In this document: positions 34,932 to 46,847 of the stretch, in pieces
Numbering within the stretch: position 1 is the first letter of the stretch
Layout of the letters: each line of letters begins with the position of its first letter
From: Neopestalotiopsis rosae
Taxonomy: Eukaryota > Ascomycota > Sordariomycetes > Amphisphaeriales > Sporocadaceae
DNA: 64,000 nucleotides
Direction: 5' to 3'
Assembly: GCA_023078685.1 (NCBI GenBank)
Contig: JALGAS010000007.1
Span: 620,001-684,000 of the forward strand
Notes under the pieces: model-generated
Told to the model about the DNA's origin: nothing
Database searches by the model: none
The model's input: the letters and a program-made list of their open reading frames with translations, nothing else
Program-made: the position numbers and the translations under genes

Positions 34932-37900
34932 ATGACATGGACCCCATGGACGACGTCTGTACCTACAGTTTTGGTTGTCTGTGCTGTTGTTGCTTGGTGG
35001 TTCACCGAGCCTAAGACGGTACATCTAAACCTGATCGTCGTCATTGGCTGCTTGCTGTTTTTCTGGGCCATCGCTCCAGAATTGGCCCAACACTCGCCTG
35101 CCTGGCTTCTCGACACGAGCATCAATGTTGTCACCTTTCTACGGCTCGACTATCTCGTTGCTCATCACACCAATATGCTCGTGACCGGTGCTGCGATCCT
35201 CTGGTATGCCGTCTCCATCACCCGTCTGTCTTGACTCCTCTCTTGGCAGCGCGCCCGTCCTATGCAAATTCACCCCCCGTCTAACGCGCTCGTGACTCCA
35301 CAGGTTGGTCCAAAGAACATGGCAAACGTTACGAAAGCCTGTACCCGAACTCATCAGCATCCTCGGTGTCGACGTCCCCGATGCCCCTGACGTATCGCTT
35401 GCCGGTATTCGTCCAGATGCCGCCACGCTGCACTGGACCCGGCCTCGGGCCAATCGCCCCGTCTCCAAGTTCCTGATTCAGGTGAATGGCATTTCGGGTA
35501 AGTCGACTGTCCATGTGATGATCTTGAAGGGGCTCGAGTGTTCTAACCTGATAATGCGCAGTTGGCGAATCAGCACCAACAGAGACAGCCATCACCGTGA
35601 CGGGGCTGAAGCCTGATCACTACTACAACGTGGTCATTATTGCTGTGGGGCACAACAATTTTCAAGCAGGCAGTCGAGTTATCAGGCTTTGCACTTTTTC
35701 GAAAGATGGCCGTCCGCAGCTCGGCGATGGTCGCCTCCCGTCCAATTTCGATCCAAGCGAACAGGCGCAATCCGAAATCGCTACTCACGATGATGACGGA
35801 ACGCCCCGAAACCCTGCCGCTGGCGTCGAAACTGCCTCCATGTCGAAGGACTCTCTTGTTCCTCCGAGTCCAGCTGGAGCCTCGAGTATAGCGAGGCGCA
35901 ACACCTTGACGCGAAAACACTCGCCGTCGACCACAAGCATGGACCAGTCTGTTCGGGAAGTTTTGAGCAAAGTACCAGCAGAGTCATTGCAGAAGTTGGG
36001 CGAGAAGTTTGAGAGTATCAGAAAAGAAATGGAAGATATTCAGGCACAGATTGGCAAGGATGAAAAGGAGCACAAGGACCTCATGGACGAATTGGCAGAC
36101 GAGAAGAAATCTAAGCGACGGATTCTCAAAGAAAAAGACGACACGACGGAAAAGCTGAAGAGAGAGATGGGCTCCACAGACAGGGCGATGCGAAGCTCAC
36201 AGCAGAAGAAGACCCAGCTCGAAAAGCGGTTGAAGGACAAGCAAAGTGAGCTTGGCAAGCTTCACGACGAGATCGCCAAGTGGGACAAGGATATCACAAA
36301 GATGCATGAGCGCCAAGGTGCCTTTGAAGAGGACAAAACAACTGCACAAAACGAAGCCGACCAGGAAATTACGACACTGCGAGTGGACATTGATGCTTTG
36401 CAAGCTAGTCTTGCACTCGAAGAGCGAGAGCTCAAAGAGAAAGGAAAGGAGCTGAAGGAGGCAGAAAACCAGCGTAAGAAGCTCCCAGGAGGCGAGGAGA
36501 GTGACGAATGGCAGGAGAGAGATCGTCAACTTCGTCGAGAATGGGACCTGAAGCACCAGGAGTTAAGCCGCCGACTCGGTTTTGCAAAGGTCAGGATTCG
36601 AAATCAGAAGCAGTATGAACAGCTTTTGCAACAACAATTAATGGCAGCACAACAGTCTGGACTGGCATTTTCCTACAACCAGGCTAACTCTTCTGGCGTG
36701 GACTTTGACGTTGCGACCCAGAATCAGCTTAAGAGGCGCAGTCGCACAGGCAACTCTGTGCCGCCAAATGTCAATGGGCCTTCGCCAGTCTCGTCCTTTG
36801 CCATAACAGACCGCTCATACCCACCAAGCATGTTTGGAGTATCACGTGCACCAACTATTCCGCCTGGCTTTTCCGAGGGATCAATGCCACAACTTCCAGG
36901 CATGCCAACTTACGGGGATTTCTCGAATGAGTCCAATGATGACTTTGCTAACCAGTTGGATGACCAGAGCCTCGCAGCTCTCACAGGAGGGGCACCTCTT
37001 AGTCCTACTGCAACCATGTTGCTTCCTGCTGGCATGCTCGACATGGTAGATGATGACGAGCCTCCTAGTCCAGAGTCGCGACCTACCCGACAAGGAACTT
37101 TTGGTTCGAACATATCTCCTGAGAACGATCCGCAGTCACCCGTCTCCTCTGGGCGATCGCTGAGCATCTCGAGCCCTCGCAGCTCCACCCAACACTTGCC
37201 ATTTTCTCAATACGCAGGCGATAATAGTGAGAGGATGTCTCTGCGGGGAGAATTGGGCACATCATCCCCCGGAGCAGCGCGTCCATCAGCGGGTAAGGGC
37301 TTCACCCTGCTGCCTTGGCTTAATCGAGGTGAAAAGAACACCGAGGAGCCTCCAGCGCTCGGCTCTCTCAAGGGCCATCAAAGTCAGTCCCTGCCGCGTC
37401 AAAATGATGACGGCAGCGTCTTGCCTGGCAGGCGAAGAATCAGTCTGTCAGGTGGCGGAGGATGGAACATGTTCAATAGAAACTCGGCTGGTCCTGGAAC
37501 GCTTGAGACAGCCGGCTCCGGAGGTCTGGTCTCCCGCCACCTCGGGCTGTTTGGGAACACGGCTGGTGCGGGCTATCCTGATAGAGACCCTAGTAGTCCC
37601 CGGCCCAACTCAATCTCATCCACCGATTTACCGAGGCCATCTACTGAAAGTGGTCCTATATGGGGACGGCAGCACCAGAGCCGACTCTGGTCGCCAGAGG
37701 GTGGCGATCCATGGTCTTCTAGAAACCCTTCAAGGAGGCCGTCGCTGCATGGCTCACCTTCCGCACTGAAGACGACTTTGGCCGACGCAGATGATGTGAT
37801 CTTGGACAAGGATGATATTCTACGTCGACCATCGGTGGTCGGAGTAATTGGCTCCAGAGCGCCAGCTAGGACAACCTTGACACAACGACTTAATCCAGCG

Positions 37901-38596
37901 GCGCCAAGTTTCATGTTGTCTTTCCGTAGTAGGGATAAGGAATCGACTCATAGCAAAGACAAGGACAAGGGCAAGGCCAAGGTCAAAGACAAGAAGGCAC
38001 GCGAATCTCTGACTTCTGCATCAGAAGTCACGGATTTCGCCTCATTGGAGGACTCTCCTTCTGCTCATCGAATGTCGCGTGACGCGTTTTCGATTGAGAC
38101 GCCATCGATCTCCGAGTCTCGTGAGTCGCTCTCCTTGGACCAATCTTTTTCCAACACCCCTTCGGAGCCTGCGATTGGATCTGGACTTAAGGAGCCAGAA
38201 AGCGGGTTTAGAAAGCTGCTGCGAAAGGGAAGCTCGTCGAAATTCAGTCTTTCCTCAATCCGCGGCGTGGGTGGGAAAAAAGGTCCAGGGAGCGTTGCCA
38301 ACTCGGACAAGAATCAAGACCGCACTAGTTTCGACATTGATGAGCTTGTTGAAGACAATGGCAACCTGGCTGCTGCTGCTGCACTTGGACGAAGCTATGA
38401 CAGTGTCAGCAGCAGTCCTGGCTTTGGTTCTTCAACTTCAACAGGACGCCCAGGGACCAAAGAGGGCCGCACTGGTTGGGGTAGGTTCTCGATCAAGAAG
38501 AAACCCGGCAAGGAGCGAGAGAGTATCGACATGGATCACGATGACTCCGTGCCTCCGACCCCGTCCACTACAACGGATGATGACAGCAGAGCGTGA
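34932..38596 (+). CDS. Membrane-anchored fibronectin type III/coiled-coil protein
   Basis: Three exons: 34932-35203, 35304-35497 and 35562-38596, giving 1166 residues. Two or three hydrophobic segments in the first 100 residues anchor the N-terminus. An FN3 domain follows at about 118-205 (VPDAPDVSLAGIRPD...LHWTRP at its start, GLKPDHYY near its end). A long Lys/Glu-rich coiled coil runs at about 300-520. The rest is low-complexity Ser/Pro/Arg sequence with a basic KDKDKGKAKVKDKK stretch. It is probably a conserved single-copy filamentous-fungal protein. I do not know its function; the layout suggests a membrane-tethered scaffold. Confidence 0.9.
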
Positions 38597-39348
38597 TATC
38601 TACATTAGGTACTGGTTACACCCGTCATCGTCATTCTCCAAGCATTCTTACCAGCGTTGTCTCTATGCATCGGGTACTGTTGGAAAAGTATAGATCGTCC
38701 TCAACATATATGCCCAAATGTACTTTCACTCGTAGCTCATGCTCAAAATATCAATATCAAGAATAAATATAGCAACTCAATTTCTAGTTGTGTCACAACC
38801 TCACGCTCGTGTCATAATAGTAGCATGTTCTTGTAATTAGCAAGGCCCATCAAAAAGTGAATATGAAGATGAAACTTGGATATTTGATAACTTCCATTTT
38901 GTCGTGGCACATGAGCTATTGAGTTGTCTAAGAATGGATAAGTGCATAACCTATGAGCTGTGCACTGTACGGATCTGTATAAGGTAGCTCGATGGGCCGC
39001 GTTAGCGCACAGCAGTCCTCTGACCAGGCTAAACACTGGCAGACAGCAGACCCCTGCCGCCTGTCGTCCGCTCGCTCGTCCGATTGACCATTCATACCTA
39101 TCTACCTAACCTAGCTTCGAAAAAGCTCCGCGATATCTCACGACAAACTCCAAGGCCCGTTGACAAATCCGCGAGCCACGATTTCCTTTGCGACCGTCGC
39201 CCGCCTCCCAATCACTCACGACAACGGTGAATATCTGCCCGGCTCCGATCTGAAGAGCAGAGAGCAAGCTCTGCCAGACCTTGAGCTAATCGCGAGCCGG
39301 AGCTCGCCGAGGGGAGCTCTCAGCAATTTGCCGCGTGAACCAGCGACC
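38597..39348. other. Intergenic
   Basis: 3' flank of the FN3 protein and 5' flank of the Cmc1-like gene, with a TACCTATCTACCTAACCTAG tract near 39093-39112. The open frame from 39160 that leads into the next gene starts at TTG. Confidence 0.6.
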
Positions 39349-40056
39349 ATGGCCTCTTCTTCTTCAACAGGCGCAGGTGCCGGCGGTAGCGGTAGTAGTA
39401 CCGAGACCATGGCTATGCCATCGAGGAATCCGTTGCCACTTTCTGCCAGCCAAGAAGCGCAGGTGCGTGAGGTGTTCAACGCGAGGGTACGGAGGGCTTG
39501 TGCCGACGAGGTCAGAGGTATGTTTTCTTGAGTAGTGGTTGTTCTTCTTTTCCCTCTTCTTTTCAAGCATCCGGACCTTGCTTCGCTTCCTGTAACCGAC
39601 CTATGTGCTCTTTTTGGCATGTCCAATCACTCTTTGCGATATCCTTCCGATTCAGAAGAAAACCAGACGTGGACATATTTCAGTGTGGGCTGACCAATGC
39701 GCTCTTCAAAAACAGCCTTTGCCGAGTGCGCCAAGCAACACACGTTTACGGTATCCTTTGCCTGCCGGCAGCTGACGCTGGCCATGAACTCGTGCATGGC
39801 GGCGCACGCGACGCAGGCCGAGCACGACCGGGCGCGCGAGGAGTGGTTCGCGGGCCGCATGGCGCGGGCCAAGGAGCGCGAGCGCAAGGAGCGGCGCAAG
39901 CTCGAGCAGGAAAAGTTCCACCGCGAGTGGTGGGGCCTCCCCGAAAAGGACCCCGAGGCCATCCGCCGCGAGGAGGAGAAGCTCGGCCGCGCCGAGCGCA
40001 TCGGTGGCTTTCGGAGCCAGAGGCCGCCGGCGCCGGGCGACGAGCGGGCGAGGTAA
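39349..40056 (+). CDS. Cmc1-like twin-CX9C mitochondrial protein
   Basis: Two exons: 39349-39517 and 39716-40056 (198-nt intron), 169 residues. Splicing brings together a first CX9C (CADEVRAFAEC) and a second CX9C (CRQLTLAMNSC), the twin motif of intermembrane-space proteins imported by Mia40. A charged helical tail follows (Arg/Glu/Lys-rich, EKDPEAIRREEEKLG). The N-terminus is Ser/Gly/Thr low complexity. Members of this family help assemble cytochrome c oxidase and handle copper. The junction forms the CX9C pair exactly, which supports the intron call. Confidence 0.9.
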
Positions 40057-40648
40057 ATGACGGAGCGGGAAAGGAGCCGTGGGGTAGAGCAGAGAAGAAG
40101 AAAAAAGAACAACGAGTCGCTGGGGAGGGGGGGCGGCGGGTGTACCGACAACTCTCGAAAAGAAAAAAACATGCCCAACCATCACCAAGGTATGAAGGAC
40201 ACGGAGCCCGATCTTGGTTGCTGAAACAAACACTCGAAGAAACCCCCCGAACAAGAGAAGGGACATGTGTATAAATTCATGTGCATATATATTGGCGTTT
40301 ATAAGGATAACATCTACTGGATCACGCTGCTCTTGGCTCTCTGGTCCAAAAATAAACTGAGAGTGCTTTTGTTTATCGAATGCCAAGATGTCTAGATGCG
40401 GTGACTGAAAATAGTGTCCTTCTGAGATGGGGGTATCATGGAGTCAAGCTTCTGAACGGAACATGTAATATCGTTCTTGGGTATCCTTTGTGTGGGGGCG
40501 GTTTTCCCTCTGCCGACGCCTTGCTTCTCGTAAATCGTTGCAACATTATTAAAGACCAAAGCGGTCTGCCCGTTCTCTGCATGTGGCAGAAATGTATCAG
40601 CAGGAATTCGATGGTCCCTAGCCGCAGGCAACTCACCTATTGACAAAT
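40057..40648. other. Intergenic
   Basis: 3' flanks of two converging genes. Frames at 40380-40646 overlap on both strands and are unsupported. Confidence 0.5.
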
Positions 40649-40915
40649 TCAGGAACGCATGATGGATTCCAGACGGTTTCTCATCCTGTCTTCAGATTGC
40701 TGTCTTGCTTCCATCGGATTGATTGTCTGATCCGGGAGCATTACATTGCGATTTCCGTCTCCGACTGGTTCATTCTTGAATGATTTCATTCGTTCTGCCC
40801 GAAGGTTATCTTGCTTGCTTCTACTACATTAGTCAGCTCGAAAAACCAATAGATGCAATAGGAATTAGACTTACCGAGTAGCGGGCTCGTTACCGACGTT
40901 TCTTGCTGGGTCCAT
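40649..40915 (-). CDS. Small hydrophilic protein, 71 residues, unknown
   Basis: Two exons: 40875-40915 and 40649-40823 (51-nt GT..AG intron). It starts MDPARNVGNEPATR, continues with a charged helical stretch (KQDNLRAERMKSF), and ends with MRNRLESIMRS. No Cys, no signal peptide and no membrane segment. The clean splice sites and frame-keeping junction are the evidence for a gene. No family recognised. Confidence 0.5.
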
Positions 40916-43505
40916 TATGTGAAGCGCAGTGTCCGGGCACCAAAAGCCTCGTCAGAGTATCTCAGACCACGAGTCATGGCAACTTGATATTGCCCTGGAC
41001 CGTTCGAGGGGATCATATAGCCCACCGCACATGGCCAGTTGCGACATGTCCATCATCTTCATTCACGGCGTTTTGTTCCGAAATAGGAACTCGGAAGCCA
41101 ACAGAAGGCTTGGACAAATGCCACGTAGGTAGAGACTTTTGGCTCGTTCACGACTGAGCCTCAGGCCTCAAGCGCTCAAGTGTGGCAGTTAAAGAAATGT
41201 TTTGTTGGTAAGTTCGTCGGGCAGGACTCATAAGAAGTGACGTGACCCAGTCGTTCTGGACTTGGTGGACGATCCCTCAAACGGGCCGGCCGGGGCGCTC
41301 GCTTCAGAAGTAAGCAAGCAAGCCACCTTGAGAAGTCCGTGATGCGCTCGCGCCCGTTGCCCACAATCCCAGGTAATTGGGAGCGCATGGTTTTCTGCCC
41401 TCCTTTTCCCTTGCGTCCATTCATCCCAGTGCAAGAAGGCAACCATGCAAGAGCGGCAGCTCCCATTAACCATTCGGCCTCGTGTTTCGGTGTGTTGGTG
41501 TGTGAGAAAACACAAAATCATGTCCAGGGTTCCTCAGAAGTCCTGGCATATTTTAACTATAAAAACAAAGATCGCTGAACTATTCTGATTTGCTGCCAGC
41601 AGAACGGAAATGTTAGCGATCAATCGTAATTCGAGCAGGAGGGTGTAGTTGGGCTTCGACTCCTCTTTGAACGACCTGGCTTACCTTTTGCACACGGGAT
41701 GCCACCCCCCATACGTGGCTGGCACAACAAAAAGTCCAGGGGGGAAGACTGTCAGCCCGCCGAAGGAGGGTGGGCTGTCATGAGGAGGAAGATCACTTCA
41801 AAGGAAACATGCAACTCGAACTCACCGGTGAACGTAAAACATATCGTGAGGTTACACTCTCCTTCTGTTCTTGCAACATGGCGCCAGTCTATACGTTGGA
41901 TCGAGTAGTCATGAGACAGATAGTTGAGTGCGCATCAATCATCTTTGCAAAGGATATGGTAGGCTTTGATGCGACAGAAGTTGAAGAGGTTAGAAAATGC
42001 GCCAAGTCGGGTCTCTCACCGAAAATATGGCATGATGAATGCTCGCACAAAGTCTTTAATCATTTATCAGATCGCTGTTTTGCCAATAACACGTCCGCCC
42101 TGTGAAGTTGGGTTGGGATGAAAATCGATCAACGCATTGTCGGGGGTGCACAGCATTCATAGGCAGACAAGAATCCCAAACCTTTGGGACTCCTTGAGAT
42201 GGAGGTGCGCGATGGGCCGACATCGCAACACCAATGATGGTAGAAATTGAGTTTCATTCGCACGACATCACTTTTTTATACAATATAGCATAGCCTCAGT
42301 GCCTCCTGTATGGCTACTGACCTTGGGCCTCTTATATGCGGCCACGATTCCAGGTCAACGGCCAATCAGTGAAATACTCAAGACGACTGAATATTAGCCA
42401 ATGTTTCCGGGTTATGAGGTGAGTTGCCCATCGGTTAGCAATCAAAGTCGCGGACAACCGCACCTTTTTCGGCATGATCTGACTTGGGATTATTGTACAG
42501 CATAACGATAACCTGTTGGGCAGACATGAGGATTCTCGCGGGTTTTGTTGAAAACTGCCTGTACGTTGAAAAAGAAAGAAGATGAGAGCGATCGGGGAAT
42601 CGGCAATTCATCGACAAATGCAACGTGGGGGGATGGGTTGGGGTTTGCCAATGACGTGCGTGCCCAAGGACGACTTGACCTCTTCACCGGTTACACATCT
42701 TCATGGCTTTTCGTACTTTTGGCACTGTACCCTGTGAGATTCCCATTACTCTTCTCACCCCCGCACACTGCATACCTGTGCAACTACTTGACAGCAGATA
42801 ACATGTGCCAGCCCGTACAGCCTCATCACTTTGCGAGCCGCGTTGGGCGCCATCGCATTTTCTTCTCGAAGGAACCGGTCAGGAAAGCAAAAATCAATCA
42901 ATCAAAAATGCATCAAGAAACACCAATCAGTCACCATTGTGACATGAGATGAGCACAGTGGGGCAGTTTCGAGTCACGAGAGACATTGGCATGATGCAGC
43001 GACGATAGAATACACATAAAATCGCATGCGTCCAAGCCACCAGACGTTGGCCTGTGGCTGAACGACAACACACGAGTTATACCCGGCTCAGCGCCAAGCA
43101 TTTGCGTTCCGCATTCGTCCCGTTTGGCGAATTATGGTAATAATCGACGAGGATCTACAAAGGAGTGATGACAATGGCTGCATGTCCAGCACGGCCTTGA
43201 CTGTACATAACGTCATTGCCCTATCACAACATGATCAAAGGTAGACTGTTTTCTAGCCAGAATACTACAGGTCCACGACGAGAGAGGACTTGCTATGATG
43301 TGGGAATTTCAATGTGGTATCTGCTCTATCGTTTCTATGAATGCCTGTGCACGAACTCCTATATGCATATGCCTGCTAATACGGCTGCCGCTATCTATAC
43401 ATGACCCGACCGAGAGACCTTTGGAACAAGGCGAGCAAAACAACAAGCTGGACTCGAGCCCAAATTCTTGGTCCATGTCTTCTCATTTCCACCTTGTACC
43501 GTGCC
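40916..43505. other. 2.6 kb with one possible exon
   Basis: Mostly empty. A frame at about 41770-42105 (+) is listed separately as a possible exon. Nothing else convincing. Confidence 0.5.
41770..42105 (+). CDS. Possible last exon of a cysteine-containing protein
   Basis: A 111-codon frame without a proper ATG at its start. It has six cysteines (FCSCN, VECAS, RKCAKS, DECSH, DRCFA) spaced evenly, with a YTLDRVVMRQIVECA helix. This loosely recalls small secreted fungal proteins. No upstream signal-peptide exon was found, so it may be spurious. Confidence 0.25.
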   Translation: MGCHEEEDHFKGNMQLELTGERKTYREVTLSFCSCNMAPVYTLDRVVMRQIVECASIIFAKDMVGFDATEVEEVRKCAKSGLSPKIWHDECSHKVFNHLSDRCFANNTSAL

Positions 43506-43878
43506 TCACTGAAGATTGCAACATCCAAGTATTCCTTGAAGCTTCTTGGCCATGGAAGCCTCCGCCTTCTGCCTGGTAATCGACGGATCCGTGGTCTGGT
43601 CTGGTAGAGTGACGTGGCGGTTTCCGTGTTCGATGGGCTCGTTCATGAAGGCTACAAGACGGAGGTTGATCAGATTGTGGTCGTCGTCGTCGCTACCCGT
43701 TTCGGAGTTCTCGCATCGTGGGCTGGTCGAAGAAGATTCGTCGGTGGCACCTTGACTTAAAATCATTAGAAGTGTTAGTTGGAAAAGGATTCGGAGAAAC
43801 TGCGGTCGACAGTAAACAGAGGGACGCTGACTTGATGCCATGATCCGCATCGGTCCTGGTGTTCTGCGAGGACGCCAT
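43506..43878 (-). CDS. Small acidic protein, 98 residues, unknown
   Basis: Two exons: 43832-43878 and 43506-43755 (76-nt intron GT..AG, phase 2). It starts MASSQNTRTDADHG, has a Ser/Asp-rich stretch (SETGSDDDD), then NLINLRLVAFMNEPIEHG and ITRQKAEASMAKKLQGIL, which looks like a C-terminal helix. No signal peptide or known domain. The splice junction restores one frame across the whole locus, supporting a real gene. Confidence 0.55.
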
Positions 43879-46847
43879 TGGTGTTAAGGCGGCTCAGTGG
43901 CCAACCGTAGAGGTCGCATAGGGTGACGAAACGACAAGTTTTCGGACAACGAAATTTCCATCAACTGAAGAGAAGGAGACGGCGAGTATGATTATTCATT
44001 ATAACATAAACTGAACAACAAGCCGGATCGTAGAGAAGAGAACCATCTGTCTTATAGTCGCGTGGCTCTTTTGTACCATTATATGAGTATACGAGACGAC
44101 AAGTGCTGTGAATGCCTTATCAATCTTGAGATGCATACATATGAATCAACAGTGACAATATACGCGACATGCTTCCTTGAACCTGACATCGAGCCTCGTG
44201 GCCTCTTCATGGATGAACCTAGTGAACCTGGAAGTATATCGCATTCGAACCAATTGTGGTGTCAGGTTGGCGATGGCCCACACGCCGTTGTCAATCACAT
44301 CTGGAAGGATCACATGCCTTTCTTACTTCGTTGGTAGCACACAGCTTATTGTTGATGAGATAGCAATTCTAAAGGAATAAGCAATGTCACGTAGCAGATT
44401 GGCCATGTCTAAACATTGGCAAACCTGGTTTAATGTTGACGGATCCTGCTTCCGCGGTCATTTCCCGGTACAGATGTGCTTGAGAATACGGTCCAAGGAA
44501 CGTGGTTGGCTTGGGGTGCAGTCAATGTGCCAAGAAGTCGGCTTCTAGAAGCTTTCCAGATCATTGACAAGCATGTTTCCATACCTTAAGCTTACAATAT
44601 ACAGAGGTATTCACCGAAGATGAGTCGGACATACATGCTTGGCGTGTGCTCGGGGGATCTGGATGAAGCAATAGCGCAACGTCTTTTCTCCAGGAAACGG
44701 CCAGGGGCAGGCTTGGGGGCGAATCAAGCCTCCACGGAAAATGAATAAGTCCTTTGCATGCAGGAATTGGGGAGTCTATTGGTCCTGAGACGACAGCGGC
44801 CGTATGGTTGGCTGCTTCATGCATCCAAAGAGAAACGGCGCACATCACTGTTGCGCCACAGTGGTGGCAAATATGGATGGGGAAGCCCCCAACTCATGTA
44901 TAGAGTGTGGCTTGACTATCCAATGGCATAAATCTCGACGCACCCAACTTCCTTATTGCGAACATTGCAGAATATGTCAAATATGCCGCATACTTCTTTG
45001 CTTTCTCCCTGTTGTGGCGTCGTCTCAATGGGAGAAGTACGAAGTTGTTCTCTTCGAAGCCACCATCGTGACCAACTGGGGACTCGTGACCAACTCTTGC
45101 ATACATTTTCCCGCCTTCAAAGATATTTCGGACCGTTCCGATGAATGGGGATAACGTTTTGCGGGTTCCTTGGCAATGGCCTTTGAAATTTGCAATTTCT
45201 CGACATCGCGCCTTCGCTTACCTACATACGCGACACCCTCATTCCATCCTCGGGACTGCACAGGGAAGGGGGAGGCAGCCAAACCTTATTTCTTTCCTGT
45301 CAATAATCCTCATATACCTTCAGAGCTAAACCACTGACGTTATCAAGGGCGATCATCAACCTATGGCAGGACACCCAGTCGGGTGTTCCCCGGTGGACTT
45401 TGTATCTCAAAAGGGGTCCATGTCTCCGTGGTGGTGTGCATCCTGAAGTCAGCCGCTGAGCTCCGCGCGCCGAGGTTGTCGACATTCTTGTCGGACATCG
45501 CCATTTGATTTGACTCTCCTTGCTGATGAGTTGTACCGTTTGATGCCATCTTGAACCATTCTGAGCTGCCGTATCATTCACATGTTTGTGGCTGAGCCTT
45601 CTTCCCAAGATTAGCTGATACGAGATCGCCTTTGGACACCGGTCTGTTGACAGGGTGTGAGAGGATAAGATCAAGTTGTTGCATTATTGTCTGACAGGCG
45701 AAGGGACTCGAAACAGGGAACACCGCGAATTAACTATCATCTCATACCCTGAAACCGGGCTCTTGGTGGAAACTTACTTGAAGCAGATCCATTGGTCACT
45801 CCCTAGCAGTACCTGAAAGTGGGAGGCAGTGACAAGAAACGGGTTTTGTTGATCAAAACAAACGATACGGCCGGTGACCATCATTATACCATCATCCAAT
45901 AGCATCATACCTGAAGGGACTTTTCTCTTCCCCGGAATTCATGCCAAGGCACAGAGAATCAATCATCCAATGAGCACAGGGACCTGTGCCTGAATTATCG
46001 CAAATGGCTGGCGATCGTCGGACCGACATGGTCCCTTCAACTTTTTGCAAGTAATCAACATCAAGTCTAGACCGCGAACCTATTCAATCACCGTGCTGCT
46101 GCCGGTTTTCCGCCGTCCTGGAGTATTGGAGGCCTTGAGACGACGCAAGTTGCTGATAACAGTGCCTCTATCAATCGTGATGTCCAAGTACTGGAACTCG
46201 CAACTTATTGTCGACACGACAACAGCGTAACAATGAGAATTCTGAGGCATACGGGATAGGTTCCTTCCTCTCCGTCTACCATGCATAATGTCCTGCTCGA
46301 GTTCACCAATCAAAGTTGTTCAACGAGAATGAGCGTCCGCTGTCGCATCCTCACCGACCACTGCGCTGACCTTGGATCAAGAAATGCTTGCAACATTCCG
46401 GGCTAGGAGTATGGTCCATTTCATTACCCTCGACTGGACCTGATGTCTGTGACTGAAAAATACATCACTTACTGCTGCTTCGTGAAGCCATGTACAGCCT
46501 CATAATGGCTCTTTATCATGAAGGAAAGGCTGTGACCACTAGTTTGCATTGGTACTTGATCTCCTCTGCGAGGCTACTACCGTGTAACCACACGCATCGA
46601 AGGAACCGGTGGTGCGCTGTAGGCGCCGGAGCTATTGGATCGTTCACGTTTGTAACCATGGTATAGTTCCTATTTGCCTGGCATGGTATCTGTCAATGAA
46701 ATGTCACCACAGCCGTCACCAAATGACACTGATCAGGTCCGTACTTTCAAGTACTGAGTATTGATGACATTTATGTGTTCTACATGTATATGTCTACTGA
46801 ACATCTTAATGAGAGGCGTCGTACAAAATACTGATCAGCCTGCTCGA
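43879..46847. other. 3 kb, mostly empty
   Basis: One candidate small gene at 45361-45549 is listed separately. Other frames start at TTG or GTG or overlap on both strands. Confidence 0.5.
45361..45549 (-). CDS. Possible small protein, 62 residues
   Basis: Single ATG frame beginning MASNGTTHQQGESNQ and ending NTRLGVLP. Polar, with no Cys and no signal. Composition and start resemble the small gene at 43506-43878, but there is no splice or family evidence. It might continue through an unrecognised intron. Confidence 0.3.
   Translation of the reverse strand: MASNGTTHQQGESNQMAMSDKNVDNLGARSSAADFRMHTTTETWTPFEIQSPPGNTRLGVLP

Noticed and set aside
39627..40386. Long minus-strand frames
   Set aside because: Antisense to the Cmc1-like exon 2, whose twin-CX9C motif shows the true strand.
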